Below, piece after piece: positions 8,966 to 17,602 of a stretch of DNA of 64,000 bases (position 1 is its first letter; each line of letters opens with the position of its first letter). The notes below the pieces were generated by a model. That model ran no database searches. It saw only the letters and a program-made list of their open reading frames with translations, and had not been told where the DNA came from. This DNA is from Bacteroidia bacterium. Lineage in GTDB: Bacteria > Bacteroidota > Bacteroidia > Chitinophagales > JAUHXS01. The stretch is from the NCBI GenBank assembly GCA_030426955.1, contig JAUHXS010000002.1:310001-374000 (forward strand). Reading direction: 5' to 3'. A program made the translations under genes and the position numbers.

Positions 8966-9029
8966 AAATATAATAAAATTCGTTTTGAAACGAAAAAAAA
9001 TATAATAAAATTCGTTTTAAGACGAAAAA
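8966..9029 (-). promoter_or_regulatory. Two 32-bp tandem repeats with internal palindrome ahead of the DUF4143 ATPase
   Basis: Units 8966-8997 and 8998-9029 are identical at 30 of 32 positions. Each holds a palindrome-like core TTCGTTTTGAAACGAA (second copy slightly changed) next to an AT-rich TATATTT when read on the minus strand. The first unit ends 8 bp ahead of the ATG at 8957, and TATATTT resembles a degenerate -7 element. A pair of operator/promoter units controlling the ATPase gene is the simplest reading. The second unit runs up to the stop codon of the fructosamine-kinase-like gene. Confidence 0.6.
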
Positions 9030-9914
9030 TCAGAAGTACAGGTTGATTGTTTCACGAACTGGCCTTAAATAGCTCTTCCCAAACAAATTAGCGTGAACCA
9101 GTAAAGGATAAAGGTTGTATATATCCACTCTGTCAATAAATCCGGGCTCTAAAGGTTTATTTTCATTATAAGCTTCATAAAAATGATTTTCAAAGCCACC
9201 AAATAGTTTGGTAAAGGCTAGTTCCATTTCCCGATGTCCGAAATATACAGCTGGATCTATTAGGCATACTTCATCTTGATTATTAACCATAAAGTTGCCA
9301 CTCCAAAGATCGCCATGCAATAGAGCAGGGGACTCTTCAGGAAAAATATTCGGCAAGCGCTTAAAAAGATGCTCAAATTGATTGTTTATCTCTGAGTTCA
9401 GTAAGCCATTTTTATTGGCTAATTCTATCTGAGGCATTAATCTTTGTTGTATAAAAAAGTCAGTCCAGTTATTATGATGATCATTATGCTGAACTAAAGA
9501 GCCAATGTAATTGTCATGATCAAGTCCGAAGCTATCATGAGTTATTTTATGAAGTTCACTCAATCTAAACCCGAAGTCTTCCCAGAAGTTCAGTTTTCGA
9601 GGTCCTGATTCGATATGTTCTAATAAGAGCCAACTGTAATTTCCCGAAACTTGGTTATCTATTACTTCCGGCGTGTTGATAGTATCTTCTGATCTAAGTA
9701 ATGATAGCCCTTTAGCCTCTTTGGAAAACATTTCTGGATAAAGTTTAGCATCATTATACTTTAGGAAGAACTTTCCTTGATTGGTTGTCAGTCCGACTGT
9801 ATGATTAATGCAACCACCACTGACGGGATGTGTTTCTTTAATAGTGACAAGTGTATTAAGGTACTTGCTGAGACTTTGTTCAACAGCGCTGGATATTACT
9901 TGAGGTAAGCTCAA
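9030..9914 (-). CDS. Fructosamine/ketosamine-3-kinase family protein
   Basis: A 294-residue kinase-like protein. It has a nucleotide-binding N-lobe (GGCINHTVGLTTNQGKFFLK near 28-47), the catalytic loop LLHGDLWSGNFMVN near residue 198 and the metal-binding DPAVYFGHREMELA near 220. These are the signatures of fructosamine kinases, which phosphorylate sugar-lysine adducts so that they break down (protein deglycation). It overlaps neither neighbour; only 2 bp separate it from the M48 gene upstream, so the two may be co-transcribed. Confidence 0.9.
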   Translation of the reverse strand: MSLPQVISSAVEQSLSKYLNTLVTIKETHPVSGGCINHTVGLTTNQGKFFLKYNDAKLYPEMFSKEAKGLSLLRSEDTINTPEVIDNQVSGNYSWLLLEHIESGPRKLNFWEDFGFRLSELHKITHDSFGLDHDNYIGSLVQHNDHHNNWTDFFIQQRLMPQIELANKNGLLNSEINNQFEHLFKRLPNIFPEESPALLHGDLWSGNFMVNNQDEVCLIDPAVYFGHREMELAFTKLFGGFENHFYEAYNENKPLEPGFIDRVDIYNLYPLLVHANLFGKSYLRPVRETINLYF

Positions 9915-9916
9915 GT

Positions 9917-10723
9917 TTATGGTAAGCTATTTTGGAAATCTTGATACCTACTTTCAAAAGTGCCACCGACTTTCCCGCCTAATTCCATCCATTTATTATT
10001 GATTTCCTCCACTCGGTTATCCGGATCGGGGTGTGTGCTTAAGAAAGTTGGGGTAGAGCTGGAACCACTAATTTTTTCAAAAAACCGTGCAGCACCTCTA
10101 GCATCGTATTCTGTAGGGTATAGATAGATCACTGAATATTCATCTGCTTCACTTTCGTCAGAACGGCTAAAGGAGAGTGATAATAAAGAACTTGTTACCT
10201 CTGCAATTAAGTTTTCATCCTTCCCGACTAAAATTTGCAACAAGGTCGCAATACCGTACTGTTTTGTCAACTGATCTGTAGAATGCCTTCTTGCCGCATG
10301 TGCTATTTCATGACCCATTACGCCTGCAAACTGGTCTTCTGAGTCTAAGAACTTTATGATTCCCGTATAAACATAAATATAGCCTCCTGGAGTTGCAAAA
10401 GCATTTAGTGTGCTATCATTGTGTATGATTTTGGTTTGCCATTTGAACTCTTCAGCATATTTTACTTTACCAGAATTGAGAATGGTATTTTTAATACGGT
10501 TGAGGTGCTCGTAAGCATCAGGATATTGTGCGGAGTCTAAAATAGGGTAAGTTACAGGATCAGATTCTATTTGTTGACTAACTTGTATACCTAGTTCCTT
10601 GTCATCTTCAATACTGAATAGATTGATAGATTTGTCTTTTTTTTCTGGGTCTTCATTTTTCTTTTTGCAAGAAAGTCCTCCAATTAAGGAGATTATTACA
10701 ACTGATATAAATAGCCTATTCAT
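9917..10723 (-). CDS. M48-family metalloprotease, lipoprotein
   Basis: A 268-residue protein with a lipoprotein signal peptide (Cys at about 19, GGLSCKKK). The zinc-binding motif HEIAH is at 138-142 and the third ligand region SRSDESEADEYS near 190. This is the M48 family of periplasmic quality-control proteases (LoiP/BepA/YcaL type). The TPR tail of BepA is absent. The mature protein is probably attached to the outer or inner membrane facing the periplasm. The gene sits 2 bp upstream of the kinase gene. Confidence 0.92.
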   Translation of the reverse strand: MNRLFISVVIISLIGGLSCKKKNEDPEKKDKSINLFSIEDDKELGIQVSQQIESDPVTYPILDSAQYPDAYEHLNRIKNTILNSGKVKYAEEFKWQTKIIHNDSTLNAFATPGGYIYVYTGIIKFLDSEDQFAGVMGHEIAHAARRHSTDQLTKQYGIATLLQILVGKDENLIAEVTSSLLSLSFSRSDESEADEYSVIYLYPTEYDARGAARFFEKISGSSSTPTFLSTHPDPDNRVEEINNKWMELGGKVGGTFESRYQDFQNSLP

Positions 10724-10770
10724 AATATTAAAGATAGCAAAATAGAGTGAGAGTGATGATAGTGCTAAAA

Positions 10771-10801
10771 TTCCCCTCCTGTTTTAGGAGGGGGTAGGGG
10801 T
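10771..10801. repeat. Short G/C-rich hairpin repeat (CCCCTCC type)
   Basis: An 8-bp stem (10773-10780 with 10787-10794) closes a small loop and is followed by GTAGGGG. The CCCCTCCT...AGGAGGGG form is a dispersed repeat often seen between genes of Bacteroidota. Here it lies between sppA and the M48 gene, both read on the minus strand, and could act as a weak terminator of sppA although no long U tract follows. Confidence 0.55.
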
Positions 10802-10810
10802 GGTAATAAA

Positions 10811-12613
10811 CTAATTTATTTCTAAATCAAAAGGCATACGTGCTTGAATACCTGTCATGTCTTTAACTTTTTGAGTGTACTGGTATAGCTTATAGTCTTC
10901 GCCTAGACTACTTTGAATAATTCTGTCTTTAATTGAAGCTCCAAAGCTTAACATGATTTTTTCAAACGGATCTTTTCTTTTAGGGTAAGCATCAACCTTA
11001 AATTCTTCTAAATCTGCCATGTTGGCTGCAATAGCTAATGCCTCATTAATACCTCCTAAAACATCAACTAAGCCAATCTCTTTAGCACGAACTCCAGACC
11101 AAACTCGTCCTTGAGCAATTTCATGGATATCCTCTTTAGAAGACTTTCTTCCTTCAGCCACTCGTTGCAGGAAGTCATCATAAATACGGTCAACCTCGCC
11201 TTGAATAATTAGTTTTTCATCTTCCTTAAGTGGTCTGGTGCCCAGAAATCCCATATCTAAGTCGGCATACTTATTGGTTTTAACACCATCAAAAGTGAAA
11301 CCTAATTTATTGTTGTAGAACTTTTTTGCATTAAGTAGCACCCCAAATACGCCAATTGATCCAGTAATAGTATTAGGTTGCGCTACAATCGTATCTGCCA
11401 TGCACGAAATGTAATATCCACCCGATGCTGCAAGGTCACCCATAGACACTACTAAAGGTTTGTCTTTCTTGGCTAATAATAACTCTCTCCACATGACGTC
11501 TGAAGCTAAGGCACTCCCTCCTGGAGAATTGACTCTCAAGACAATTGCCTTCACTTTTTCATTTTCTCTTGCCTCTCGTACTGCTTTCACAATTGTTTCA
11601 GAGCCTACTTGCCCTTCATCACTCTTACCACTAACGATATTTCCCTCGGCATAAATCACTGCTATCTTATCTTTTATGCCAACAGGTGGGTTGCTTTTAG
11701 GGACTCTATTATATTTGCTCAGTTTTACTAGCTCCAAATCATCTTCAAGTTCAATTCCAACTTGCTCTTTAAGCTTGTCTAAGACTTCGTCTTCATATTG
11801 AGTCGCATCAGCTAATTTATAAGTTACTGCATCTTCTGGTTTTCTTATTAAAATGTTTTCAGCGATACTATCTAGCATAGCCGTTGAAACACCTCTTGAG
11901 GTTGAAATAGAATTTAGAAATAAATCGTAAAAGTCTCCTAGAAAAGTTCGAAGTTGTTCTTTAGCAGGTTCGCTCATGTCTTCTCTAATCAGTGGTTCTA
12001 CAGCACTTTTAAACTTCCCAACTTTAAAAATCTGAGGTTCAAGCTCTAGCTTTTCTAACGTCTTTTTTAAGAATACACTTGTTGAACTTAGTCCTTTAAA
12101 TGAGAAAATTCCATTTGGATTGATATAAACATTGTCCGCAACTGATGCTAGGTAGTAGGCTCCTTGTGTATAAACTTCGCCATAGGTGATGATAAACTTT
12201 CCACTTGATTTGAAGTCCAATAGTGCATTTCTGATTTCATTGATTGTGGCGAAACCAGCAGGGATTGAAGATAGATCAAGGTAAATACCTTTGATATTGT
12301 TGTCTTCTTTTGCTTTTTCTATGTTTTTTAAAATATCATTTAGTCCAAGTCTGAACTCTGGTTCAAAGTTGGCAAAGTCAAAATTTTCAAAGGGGTTATC
12401 CGGGCTTCTTTCATTAATCGGATAGTTTAGCCTCATTTGCAATACGGAGTTGGGCTTGATAGACATTTTTGAACTTCCATCCATCTCCGACAGAGAAGAT
12501 TTAAAGCTTGATGCAATTCCGGCAATTATAATAAAGCCAAGGAAAACACAAACAAAAAAGCTAATGATGACTCCGACAACTGTGGCAAATACGTATTTGA
12601 AAAATTGTTTCAT
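10811..12613 (-). CDS. sppA: Signal peptide peptidase SppA, 67-kDa type
   Basis: A 600-residue membrane-anchored serine protease with one N-terminal helix (about residues 7-32). Both halves of the duplicated fold are present. The general-base lysine lies in VGKFKSAVEPLIREDMS near residue 205, and the nucleophile serine in GDLAASGGYYIS near 396, matching Lys209/Ser409 of the E. coli enzyme. It degrades leftover signal peptides in the inner membrane. It is divergent from folK. A TACTTTTG element (complement of 12640-12647) lies about 27 bp before its ATG. Confidence 0.96.
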   Translation of the reverse strand: MKQFFKYVFATVVGVIISFFVCVFLGFIIIAGIASSFKSSLSEMDGSSKMSIKPNSVLQMRLNYPINERSPDNPFENFDFANFEPEFRLGLNDILKNIEKAKEDNNIKGIYLDLSSIPAGFATINEIRNALLDFKSSGKFIITYGEVYTQGAYYLASVADNVYINPNGIFSFKGLSSTSVFLKKTLEKLELEPQIFKVGKFKSAVEPLIREDMSEPAKEQLRTFLGDFYDLFLNSISTSRGVSTAMLDSIAENILIRKPEDAVTYKLADATQYEDEVLDKLKEQVGIELEDDLELVKLSKYNRVPKSNPPVGIKDKIAVIYAEGNIVSGKSDEGQVGSETIVKAVREARENEKVKAIVLRVNSPGGSALASDVMWRELLLAKKDKPLVVSMGDLAASGGYYISCMADTIVAQPNTITGSIGVFGVLLNAKKFYNNKLGFTFDGVKTNKYADLDMGFLGTRPLKEDEKLIIQGEVDRIYDDFLQRVAEGRKSSKEDIHEIAQGRVWSGVRAKEIGLVDVLGGINEALAIAANMADLEEFKVDAYPKRKDPFEKIMLSFGASIKDRIIQSSLGEDYKLYQYTQKVKDMTGIQARMPFDLEIN

Positions 12614-12710
12614 GCTAGACTTAAAGTTTTATAATATTTCAAAAGTAAGATATTTAAAGTCCAAAAAGTGTTAAAAAATGTTATATCTTTTTAACGTTTA
12701 AATTTTTTTA

Positions 12711-13196
12711 ATGATCAAGCATATTTTTGTTCTTCTTGGGTCAAACATTGGTCAAAAAATAGCCAATCTCGATATTTGTACTCGTTTGATAGAAGCCCAA
12801 GCAGGAAAAATTAAGCAGAAATCTTCTATTTATGAAACGGCAGCATGGGGAAAAGAAGATCAAGAGAGCTTTGTTAACCAAGTACTAGAGTTGGAGACTC
12901 AACTTGATCCTTTAAAACTATTGGAGATTACCCAAGCGATAGAACTTAAAATGGGGAGAGAAAGGTATGAAAAGTGGGGGCCTCGAATAATTGATATTGA
13001 TATTCTCTTCTTTGATGGCATAGTAATTAATTATGAAAATCTTGTTATTCCCCATCCACAACTTCATTTAAGGAGATTTACATTAGAGCCGCTTCATGAA
13101 ATAGTACCTAAATTTGTGCATCCAGTTTTAAACAGATCAATTAGTGATTTGCTTGAAGATTGTCCAGATACATTGTCCGTAGAAAAATTAAATTGA
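12711..13196 (+). CDS. folK: 2-amino-4-hydroxy-6-hydroxymethyldihydropteridine diphosphokinase
   Basis: A 161-residue HPPK enzyme of folate synthesis, transferring pyrophosphate from ATP to hydroxymethyl-dihydropterin. The N-terminal LLGSNIGQK (8-16) and the signature PRIIDIDILFFD (91-102, with Asp95 and Asp97 as metal ligands) are clear. Length is normal. It is divergent from sppA and lies 37 bp ahead of porX, so it could be co-transcribed with it. Confidence 0.96.
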   Translation: MIKHIFVLLGSNIGQKIANLDICTRLIEAQAGKIKQKSSIYETAAWGKEDQESFVNQVLELETQLDPLKLLEITQAIELKMGRERYEKWGPRIIDIDILFFDGIVINYENLVIPHPQLHLRRFTLEPLHEIVPKFVHPVLNRSISDLLEDCPDTLSVEKLN

Positions 13197-13233
13197 TAAT
13201 TTTACGTTATCAATACAAGCAAAATAATTCTTT

Positions 13234-14787
13234 ATGAGCATCAGTATTTTATGGGCAGACGATGAAATTGATTTATTAAAATCACATATCCTTTTTTTAG
13301 AAGACAAAGATTATTCTGTCATTCCTGTAACGAATGGACATGATGCTGTAGAGCAATGCCGTGAAAAAAAGCCTGACATTGTATTTTTGGATGAAAATAT
13401 GCCCGGCGTCTCCGGTTTGGAAGCTTTGGACCAAATTAAAGCTGAACATCCCGACATTCCGGTTGTGATGATTACGAAGAGTGAGGAGGAAAATATTATG
13501 GAGGATGCCATTGGAGGCAAGATATCAGACTATCTGATTAAGCCAGTTAATCCCAATCAAATTTTACTGACACTTAAGAAGATTACACAAAACAAGCGTT
13601 TAATAAAAGAAAAAACGACTTCTTCCTATCAAAGAGAATTTCAGGCAATTTTCTCCTCTATTAATGAAGGAACGACTTACACGGATTGGAAGGAAATTTA
13701 TAAAAAGTTGGTCTTTTGGGAACTGGAGCTTTCCAATAGTCAAACAAATGAAATGTCTGAGGTCTTGAATATGCAAAAGAGTGAGGCTAATAATCAGTTT
13801 TTTAAGTTTATCAGCAATAATTATTTAGCCTGGATCAATGAAGATGTTGGCGATGTGCCTACTATGTCTCATCAAATATTCGAACAGAAAATAGCTCCGG
13901 TTGTTTCTGATGGCAAGCCAACCTTTTTCATTTTGATTGACAATCTACGATATGATCAATGGAAAGTAATTCAGCCAAAAGTCAATGAGCTATTCGAGTT
14001 AAAAGATGAAGAAATGTTTTTCAGTCTTTTGCCAACTACTACTCAATATAGCAGAAATGCTATTTTTTCAGGTTTAACACCGAGAGAAATAGAAAAGAAA
14101 CATCCAGAATATTGGCTGAATGATGCGGATGAAGGAGGCAAGAACAACTTTGAGAAAGAATTGATGGAGGCACAGTTGAATCGTTTAGGGATGGATGCTT
14201 CCTTTAGCTATACCAAAATTACAAATCATCAGGCGGGAAAGGATTTAGATGGTAGCATTTTGAATTTGATGAATAATGATTTAAATGTTATTGTTTACAA
14301 TTTTGTAGATATGCTTTCACATGCCAGAACTGAGATGGAAGTATTGAAGGAGTTGGCAAGTGATGAGGCGGCCTATCGTTCTGTGGCATTATCTTGGTTT
14401 GAACATTCTCCGCTTTTGTCTGTTTTGCAAAAACTGGCTAAGAAAGATGTGAATATTGTCATTACAACAGATCACGGCACAATTAGAGTAAAGCAACCAT
14501 CCAAAGTAATAGGGGATAAAAATACAACCACCAACCTGAGATATAAGGAAGGAAAAAGTTTACAATATGATCCTAAAGATGTTTTTGACATCATGGATCC
14601 GTATAAAGCGCAATTACCCAAGCCAAATGTGAGTTCACGATTTATTTTTGCCAAGGATGATAAGTACTTCGTTTATGCCAATAACTATAATCATTATGCT
14701 AACTATTATAAGAACACTTTCCAGCATGGTGGTATTTCAATGGAAGAAGTGATTATTCCGTTTGCGGTTTACAGTTCGAAGAGTTAG
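13234..14787 (+). CDS. porX: PorX, response regulator with PglZ domain (T9SS regulator)
   Basis: A 517-residue protein with a CheY-like receiver domain (residues 1-120; acidic pair Asp9/Asp10, phosphoacceptor Asp53 in IVFLDENMPG, conserved Lys near 107) joined to a helical linker and a PglZ domain of the alkaline-phosphatase fold (about 200-517). FFILIDNLRYDQWK near 227 and ITTDHGTIR near 412 carry its metal-binding residues. This architecture is PorX, which with the kinase PorY controls T9SS in Porphyromonas gingivalis; the PglZ domain has phosphodiesterase activity on oligonucleotides in studied members. No porY or sigP gene is in the window. tsaE follows after 33 bp. Confidence 0.95.
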   Translation: MSISILWADDEIDLLKSHILFLEDKDYSVIPVTNGHDAVEQCREKKPDIVFLDENMPGVSGLEALDQIKAEHPDIPVVMITKSEEENIMEDAIGGKISDYLIKPVNPNQILLTLKKITQNKRLIKEKTTSSYQREFQAIFSSINEGTTYTDWKEIYKKLVFWELELSNSQTNEMSEVLNMQKSEANNQFFKFISNNYLAWINEDVGDVPTMSHQIFEQKIAPVVSDGKPTFFILIDNLRYDQWKVIQPKVNELFELKDEEMFFSLLPTTTQYSRNAIFSGLTPREIEKKHPEYWLNDADEGGKNNFEKELMEAQLNRLGMDASFSYTKITNHQAGKDLDGSILNLMNNDLNVIVYNFVDMLSHARTEMEVLKELASDEAAYRSVALSWFEHSPLLSVLQKLAKKDVNIVITTDHGTIRVKQPSKVIGDKNTTTNLRYKEGKSLQYDPKDVFDIMDPYKAQLPKPNVSSRFIFAKDDKYFVYANNYNHYANYYKNTFQHGGISMEEVIIPFAVYSSKS

Positions 14788-14820
14788 AAACAGTTTATAG
14801 TTAATAGTTGATAATATTTA

Positions 14821-15234
14821 ATGAGCAATTTGATAAATGTTAAAACTGTAAGCGATCTTGTTGGGGTAGCTGAAAAACTGCTTTCATTTTCAGGCGAAAA
14901 AAAAGTTTTTGCTTTTCATGGTGAAATGGGGGTAGGCAAGACAACTTTCATTAAAGCTATTTGTGAACAGTTAGGTGTTGAGGGGGACACCTCGAGCCCG
15001 ACTTTTGCCATTGTGAATGAGTATGATGGCGGGAATGACAAAATATTTCATCTTGATTTATATCGTCTAAAGGATGAGGCTGAAGTTTTTGATATTGGAC
15101 TAGAGGACTACGTAAACGGTCAATATTACTGTTTTATTGAGTGGCCAAACAAAGCAGGTTTTTTATTGCCAAAAGATATCGTAAATGTGTATATTGAACT
15201 GCAGAATGATAATAGTCGACTAATTCGTTTTTAA
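14821..15234 (+). CDS. tsaE: TsaE, tRNA threonylcarbamoyladenosine biosynthesis ATPase
   Basis: A 137-residue P-loop protein with Walker A HGEMGVGKTT at 33-42, SPTFAIVNEY near 60 and HLDLYRL near 78, all typical of TsaE/YjeE. It works with TsaB and TsaD in making t6A on tRNAs that read ANN codons. It lies between porX and ald on the same strand, 33 bp and 9 bp from them. The ATG start at 14821 gives the usual length. Confidence 0.95.
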   Translation: MSNLINVKTVSDLVGVAEKLLSFSGEKKVFAFHGEMGVGKTTFIKAICEQLGVEGDTSSPTFAIVNEYDGGNDKIFHLDLYRLKDEAEVFDIGLEDYVNGQYYCFIEWPNKAGFLLPKDIVNVYIELQNDNSRLIRF

Positions 15235-15243
15235 CCCACAACT

Positions 15244-16461
15244 ATGCCAGAATCAGAATTTTCTAAACTTGCAAAAGATGCCTCATTGCAACCGCAGGAG
15301 GCGATGTTGGATGTACGTCCTAAAAAGGGAAAGCTATTTATAGGAGTTCCTGCTGAGAAAAGTTTCCAAGATAATAGGGTAGGGTTGACGCCTCAAGCAG
15401 TCTCTTTATTAACTAATCATGGGCATAAAGTAGTAGTAGAGACCAAAGCAGGTGAAAAATCAAGTTTTAAGGATAAAAGTTACTCAGAGGCTGGAGCGCA
15501 GATCGCAAGAGATGTAAAAGAAGTTTATGCCGCTGATATCATTATAAAAGTAGCACCACCAACCTTAAAAGAAATTGACTTGTTACATGCAGATCAAACT
15601 ATTATTTCACCTTTACATTTACCAACAATTGACCACAACTACATTCAAAAGTTGTTAAGCAAAAAGGTAACTGCTATTGCTTTAGAATATATTAAAGATG
15701 ATTCCAATACTTTTCCGATTGTTCGCTCTATGAGTGAGATTGCAGGTAATGCATCTATCTTAATTGCTGCTGAGTTGCTGAGCAATAACAGTAAAGGAAA
15801 GGGTTTGTTATTGGGAGGGATTGTAGGTGTACCACCTGCAAAAGTAGTCATTTTAGGTGCAGGCATGGTAGGAGAGCACGCAGCAAAGGCAGCTATGGGA
15901 TTGGGGGCGGAAGTGCGCGTATTTGATGACTCTATATATAAATTAATGCGACTCCAAGGTTATGTAGGATCAAGAATCTATACCTCTGTTATTAACCCTG
16001 AGATATTGACTAAAGAATTAAAAACAGCTGATGTGACTATTGGAGCTATTCATTCAGAGTTAGGCAGGACACCATGTGTTGTAACAGAGGAAATGGTCTC
16101 TCATATGAACCCTGGATCAGTTATTGTAGATGTAAGTATTGATCAAGGAGGTTGCTTTGAAACATCTAGTGTTACTACCCATGATAAACCTACTTTTAAG
16201 CAGTACGATGTAATTCATTACTGTGTGCCCAACATCCCTTCTAGAGTTTCTAGAACAGCTTCTTATGCCATTAGTAATACTTTAACTCAAGTTTTGATTG
16301 AAGCAAATAAACATGGAGGTTTTGATAAATACTTAAAAACTAACGAGCCTACTAGGCACGGTGTTTACGCCTATAAAGGATGTTTGACCAATCAGTATCT
16401 AAGTGAAAAGTTTCATACGAAGTATACTGATTTAGGTCTGTTGTTTGCGACCAGAATATAA
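15244..16461 (+). CDS. ald: Alanine dehydrogenase family protein
   Basis: A 405-residue NAD-dependent dehydrogenase. GVPAEKSFQDNRVGLTPQAV near residues 34-53 contains the pyruvate-binding arginine, VVILGAGMVGEHAAKAAMG near 200 is the Rossmann loop, and PNIPSRVSRTASYAISNTL near 330 carries the catalytic region. The enzyme interconverts alanine and pyruvate plus ammonia. It has an extra N-terminal stretch of about 30 residues compared with classic Ald, as in other Bacteroidota. It ends 14 bp from the convergent gene at 16476. Confidence 0.9.
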   Translation: MPESEFSKLAKDASLQPQEAMLDVRPKKGKLFIGVPAEKSFQDNRVGLTPQAVSLLTNHGHKVVVETKAGEKSSFKDKSYSEAGAQIARDVKEVYAADIIIKVAPPTLKEIDLLHADQTIISPLHLPTIDHNYIQKLLSKKVTAIALEYIKDDSNTFPIVRSMSEIAGNASILIAAELLSNNSKGKGLLLGGIVGVPPAKVVILGAGMVGEHAAKAAMGLGAEVRVFDDSIYKLMRLQGYVGSRIYTSVINPEILTKELKTADVTIGAIHSELGRTPCVVTEEMVSHMNPGSVIVDVSIDQGGCFETSSVTTHDKPTFKQYDVIHYCVPNIPSRVSRTASYAISNTLTQVLIEANKHGGFDKYLKTNEPTRHGVYAYKGCLTNQYLSEKFHTKYTDLGLLFATRI

Positions 16462-16475
16462 GCTGTTTAAGAGCT

Positions 16476-17552
16476 TTAGATTTTATTACCCTCAGTAGTA
16501 AGGTATTGTTTTATTAGATCAGCTGTCATGCAAGAATGAACAGGTAAAATAAATAGTAAATCACCTACTTTATAGTTTTTGATTAATTGTTTAGGAACTG
16601 ATATTATTCCATGCTCTTGAGATAGACTTTTTACATACATGTCTGGTATCAAATCACCCCAGGTAGTATCTTCATTTTGTTTTACAATCTTGCCATAAAT
16701 AGTGCCATATTTCGGATCATCTAATCTATCTTTTGAAAAATGTACACCACCTCCATAAATGACTATTTCCTCTCTGCCTTCATGGATGGCAACAATCGGG
16801 CAAGCCATGGCAACTGCAATTTGCTCGATGGTATTTGAGCCAATAAGGTTTTGTGTTAAGTCATAAAAAACAAAGTTACCGGGTCTGATTTCATCTATAT
16901 CTTCGAAGCTTTTAGCAACACTACAGCTTGGAGTGTCTCCTAACGATATAATGAAATCGGGATGTTTTGCAATGTATTTTGATTTTAGCTGAGTCATGAT
17001 TTGAACACTTTCCTCATGGATAGTAATAATGTCGTTCTTATTTCGACATTGGTAAGTATGTCCGGCATGACCAAGAAATCCCTTAAAGTCTATTTTGTCG
17101 CAGTTGTTACTAATCTGCAAAATTCCACCTATCAAATCACTGTTTAAAGGGTTGATGCCTGTACGATGGTATCCGACATCGATTTTAATAAAGAAATTTA
17201 CTTTACTTGTTAAGCATTCATGCAAGAATTGAATGGACTCTTGTGACTCTATCAACAAATTTAGGTTAATGCGACTTGCTAATTCATTAATTGTATCTAT
17301 TTCCAAGATATTAGTAGGAAAAGCAACCGTGATGTCATCCCACTCTTTGGAAAAGTAAGTAGCCATATCAAGAGAAGAGACGGTAATTTTATTTACACCG
17401 AGCTCTTTAAACCAGCCTCCAATTTCGAGTGATTGATGTGTTTTAAAGTGAGGTCTGAAATCAATATTAGACTCTTGCGCTTTTAAAAACATATCGTGTA
17501 TGTTTTTTTTGCACTTTTTTTCATCTAGAATGAGTGTGGGTTTTGTAAGCAT
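16476..17552 (-). CDS. D-threonine aldolase-like PLP enzyme
   Basis: A 358-residue fold-type III PLP enzyme. RPHFKTHQ at 33-40 holds the PLP lysine (Lys37), FFIKIDVGYHRTGI near 120 and LGDTPSC near 200 are further cofactor contacts, and the C-terminal LPVHSCMTADL provides the His-x-Cys metal site of the D-threonine aldolase/D-serine dehydratase group. It probably cleaves or dehydrates a beta-hydroxy D-amino acid, but the exact substrate cannot be read. It stands alone between convergent ald and a T9SS cargo gene on the same strand. Confidence 0.86.
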   Translation of the reverse strand: MLTKPTLILDEKKCKKNIHDMFLKAQESNIDFRPHFKTHQSLEIGGWFKELGVNKITVSSLDMATYFSKEWDDITVAFPTNILEIDTINELASRINLNLLIESQESIQFLHECLTSKVNFFIKIDVGYHRTGINPLNSDLIGGILQISNNCDKIDFKGFLGHAGHTYQCRNKNDIITIHEESVQIMTQLKSKYIAKHPDFIISLGDTPSCSVAKSFEDIDEIRPGNFVFYDLTQNLIGSNTIEQIAVAMACPIVAIHEGREEIVIYGGGVHFSKDRLDDPKYGTIYGKIVKQNEDTTWGDLIPDMYVKSLSQEHGIISVPKQLIKNYKVGDLLFILPVHSCMTADLIKQYLTTEGNKI

Positions 17553-17602
17553 AAGATAAAGTTACTTGAGCTACTGTAAAGGTGTTAAATCATTTTGAAA
17601 AA

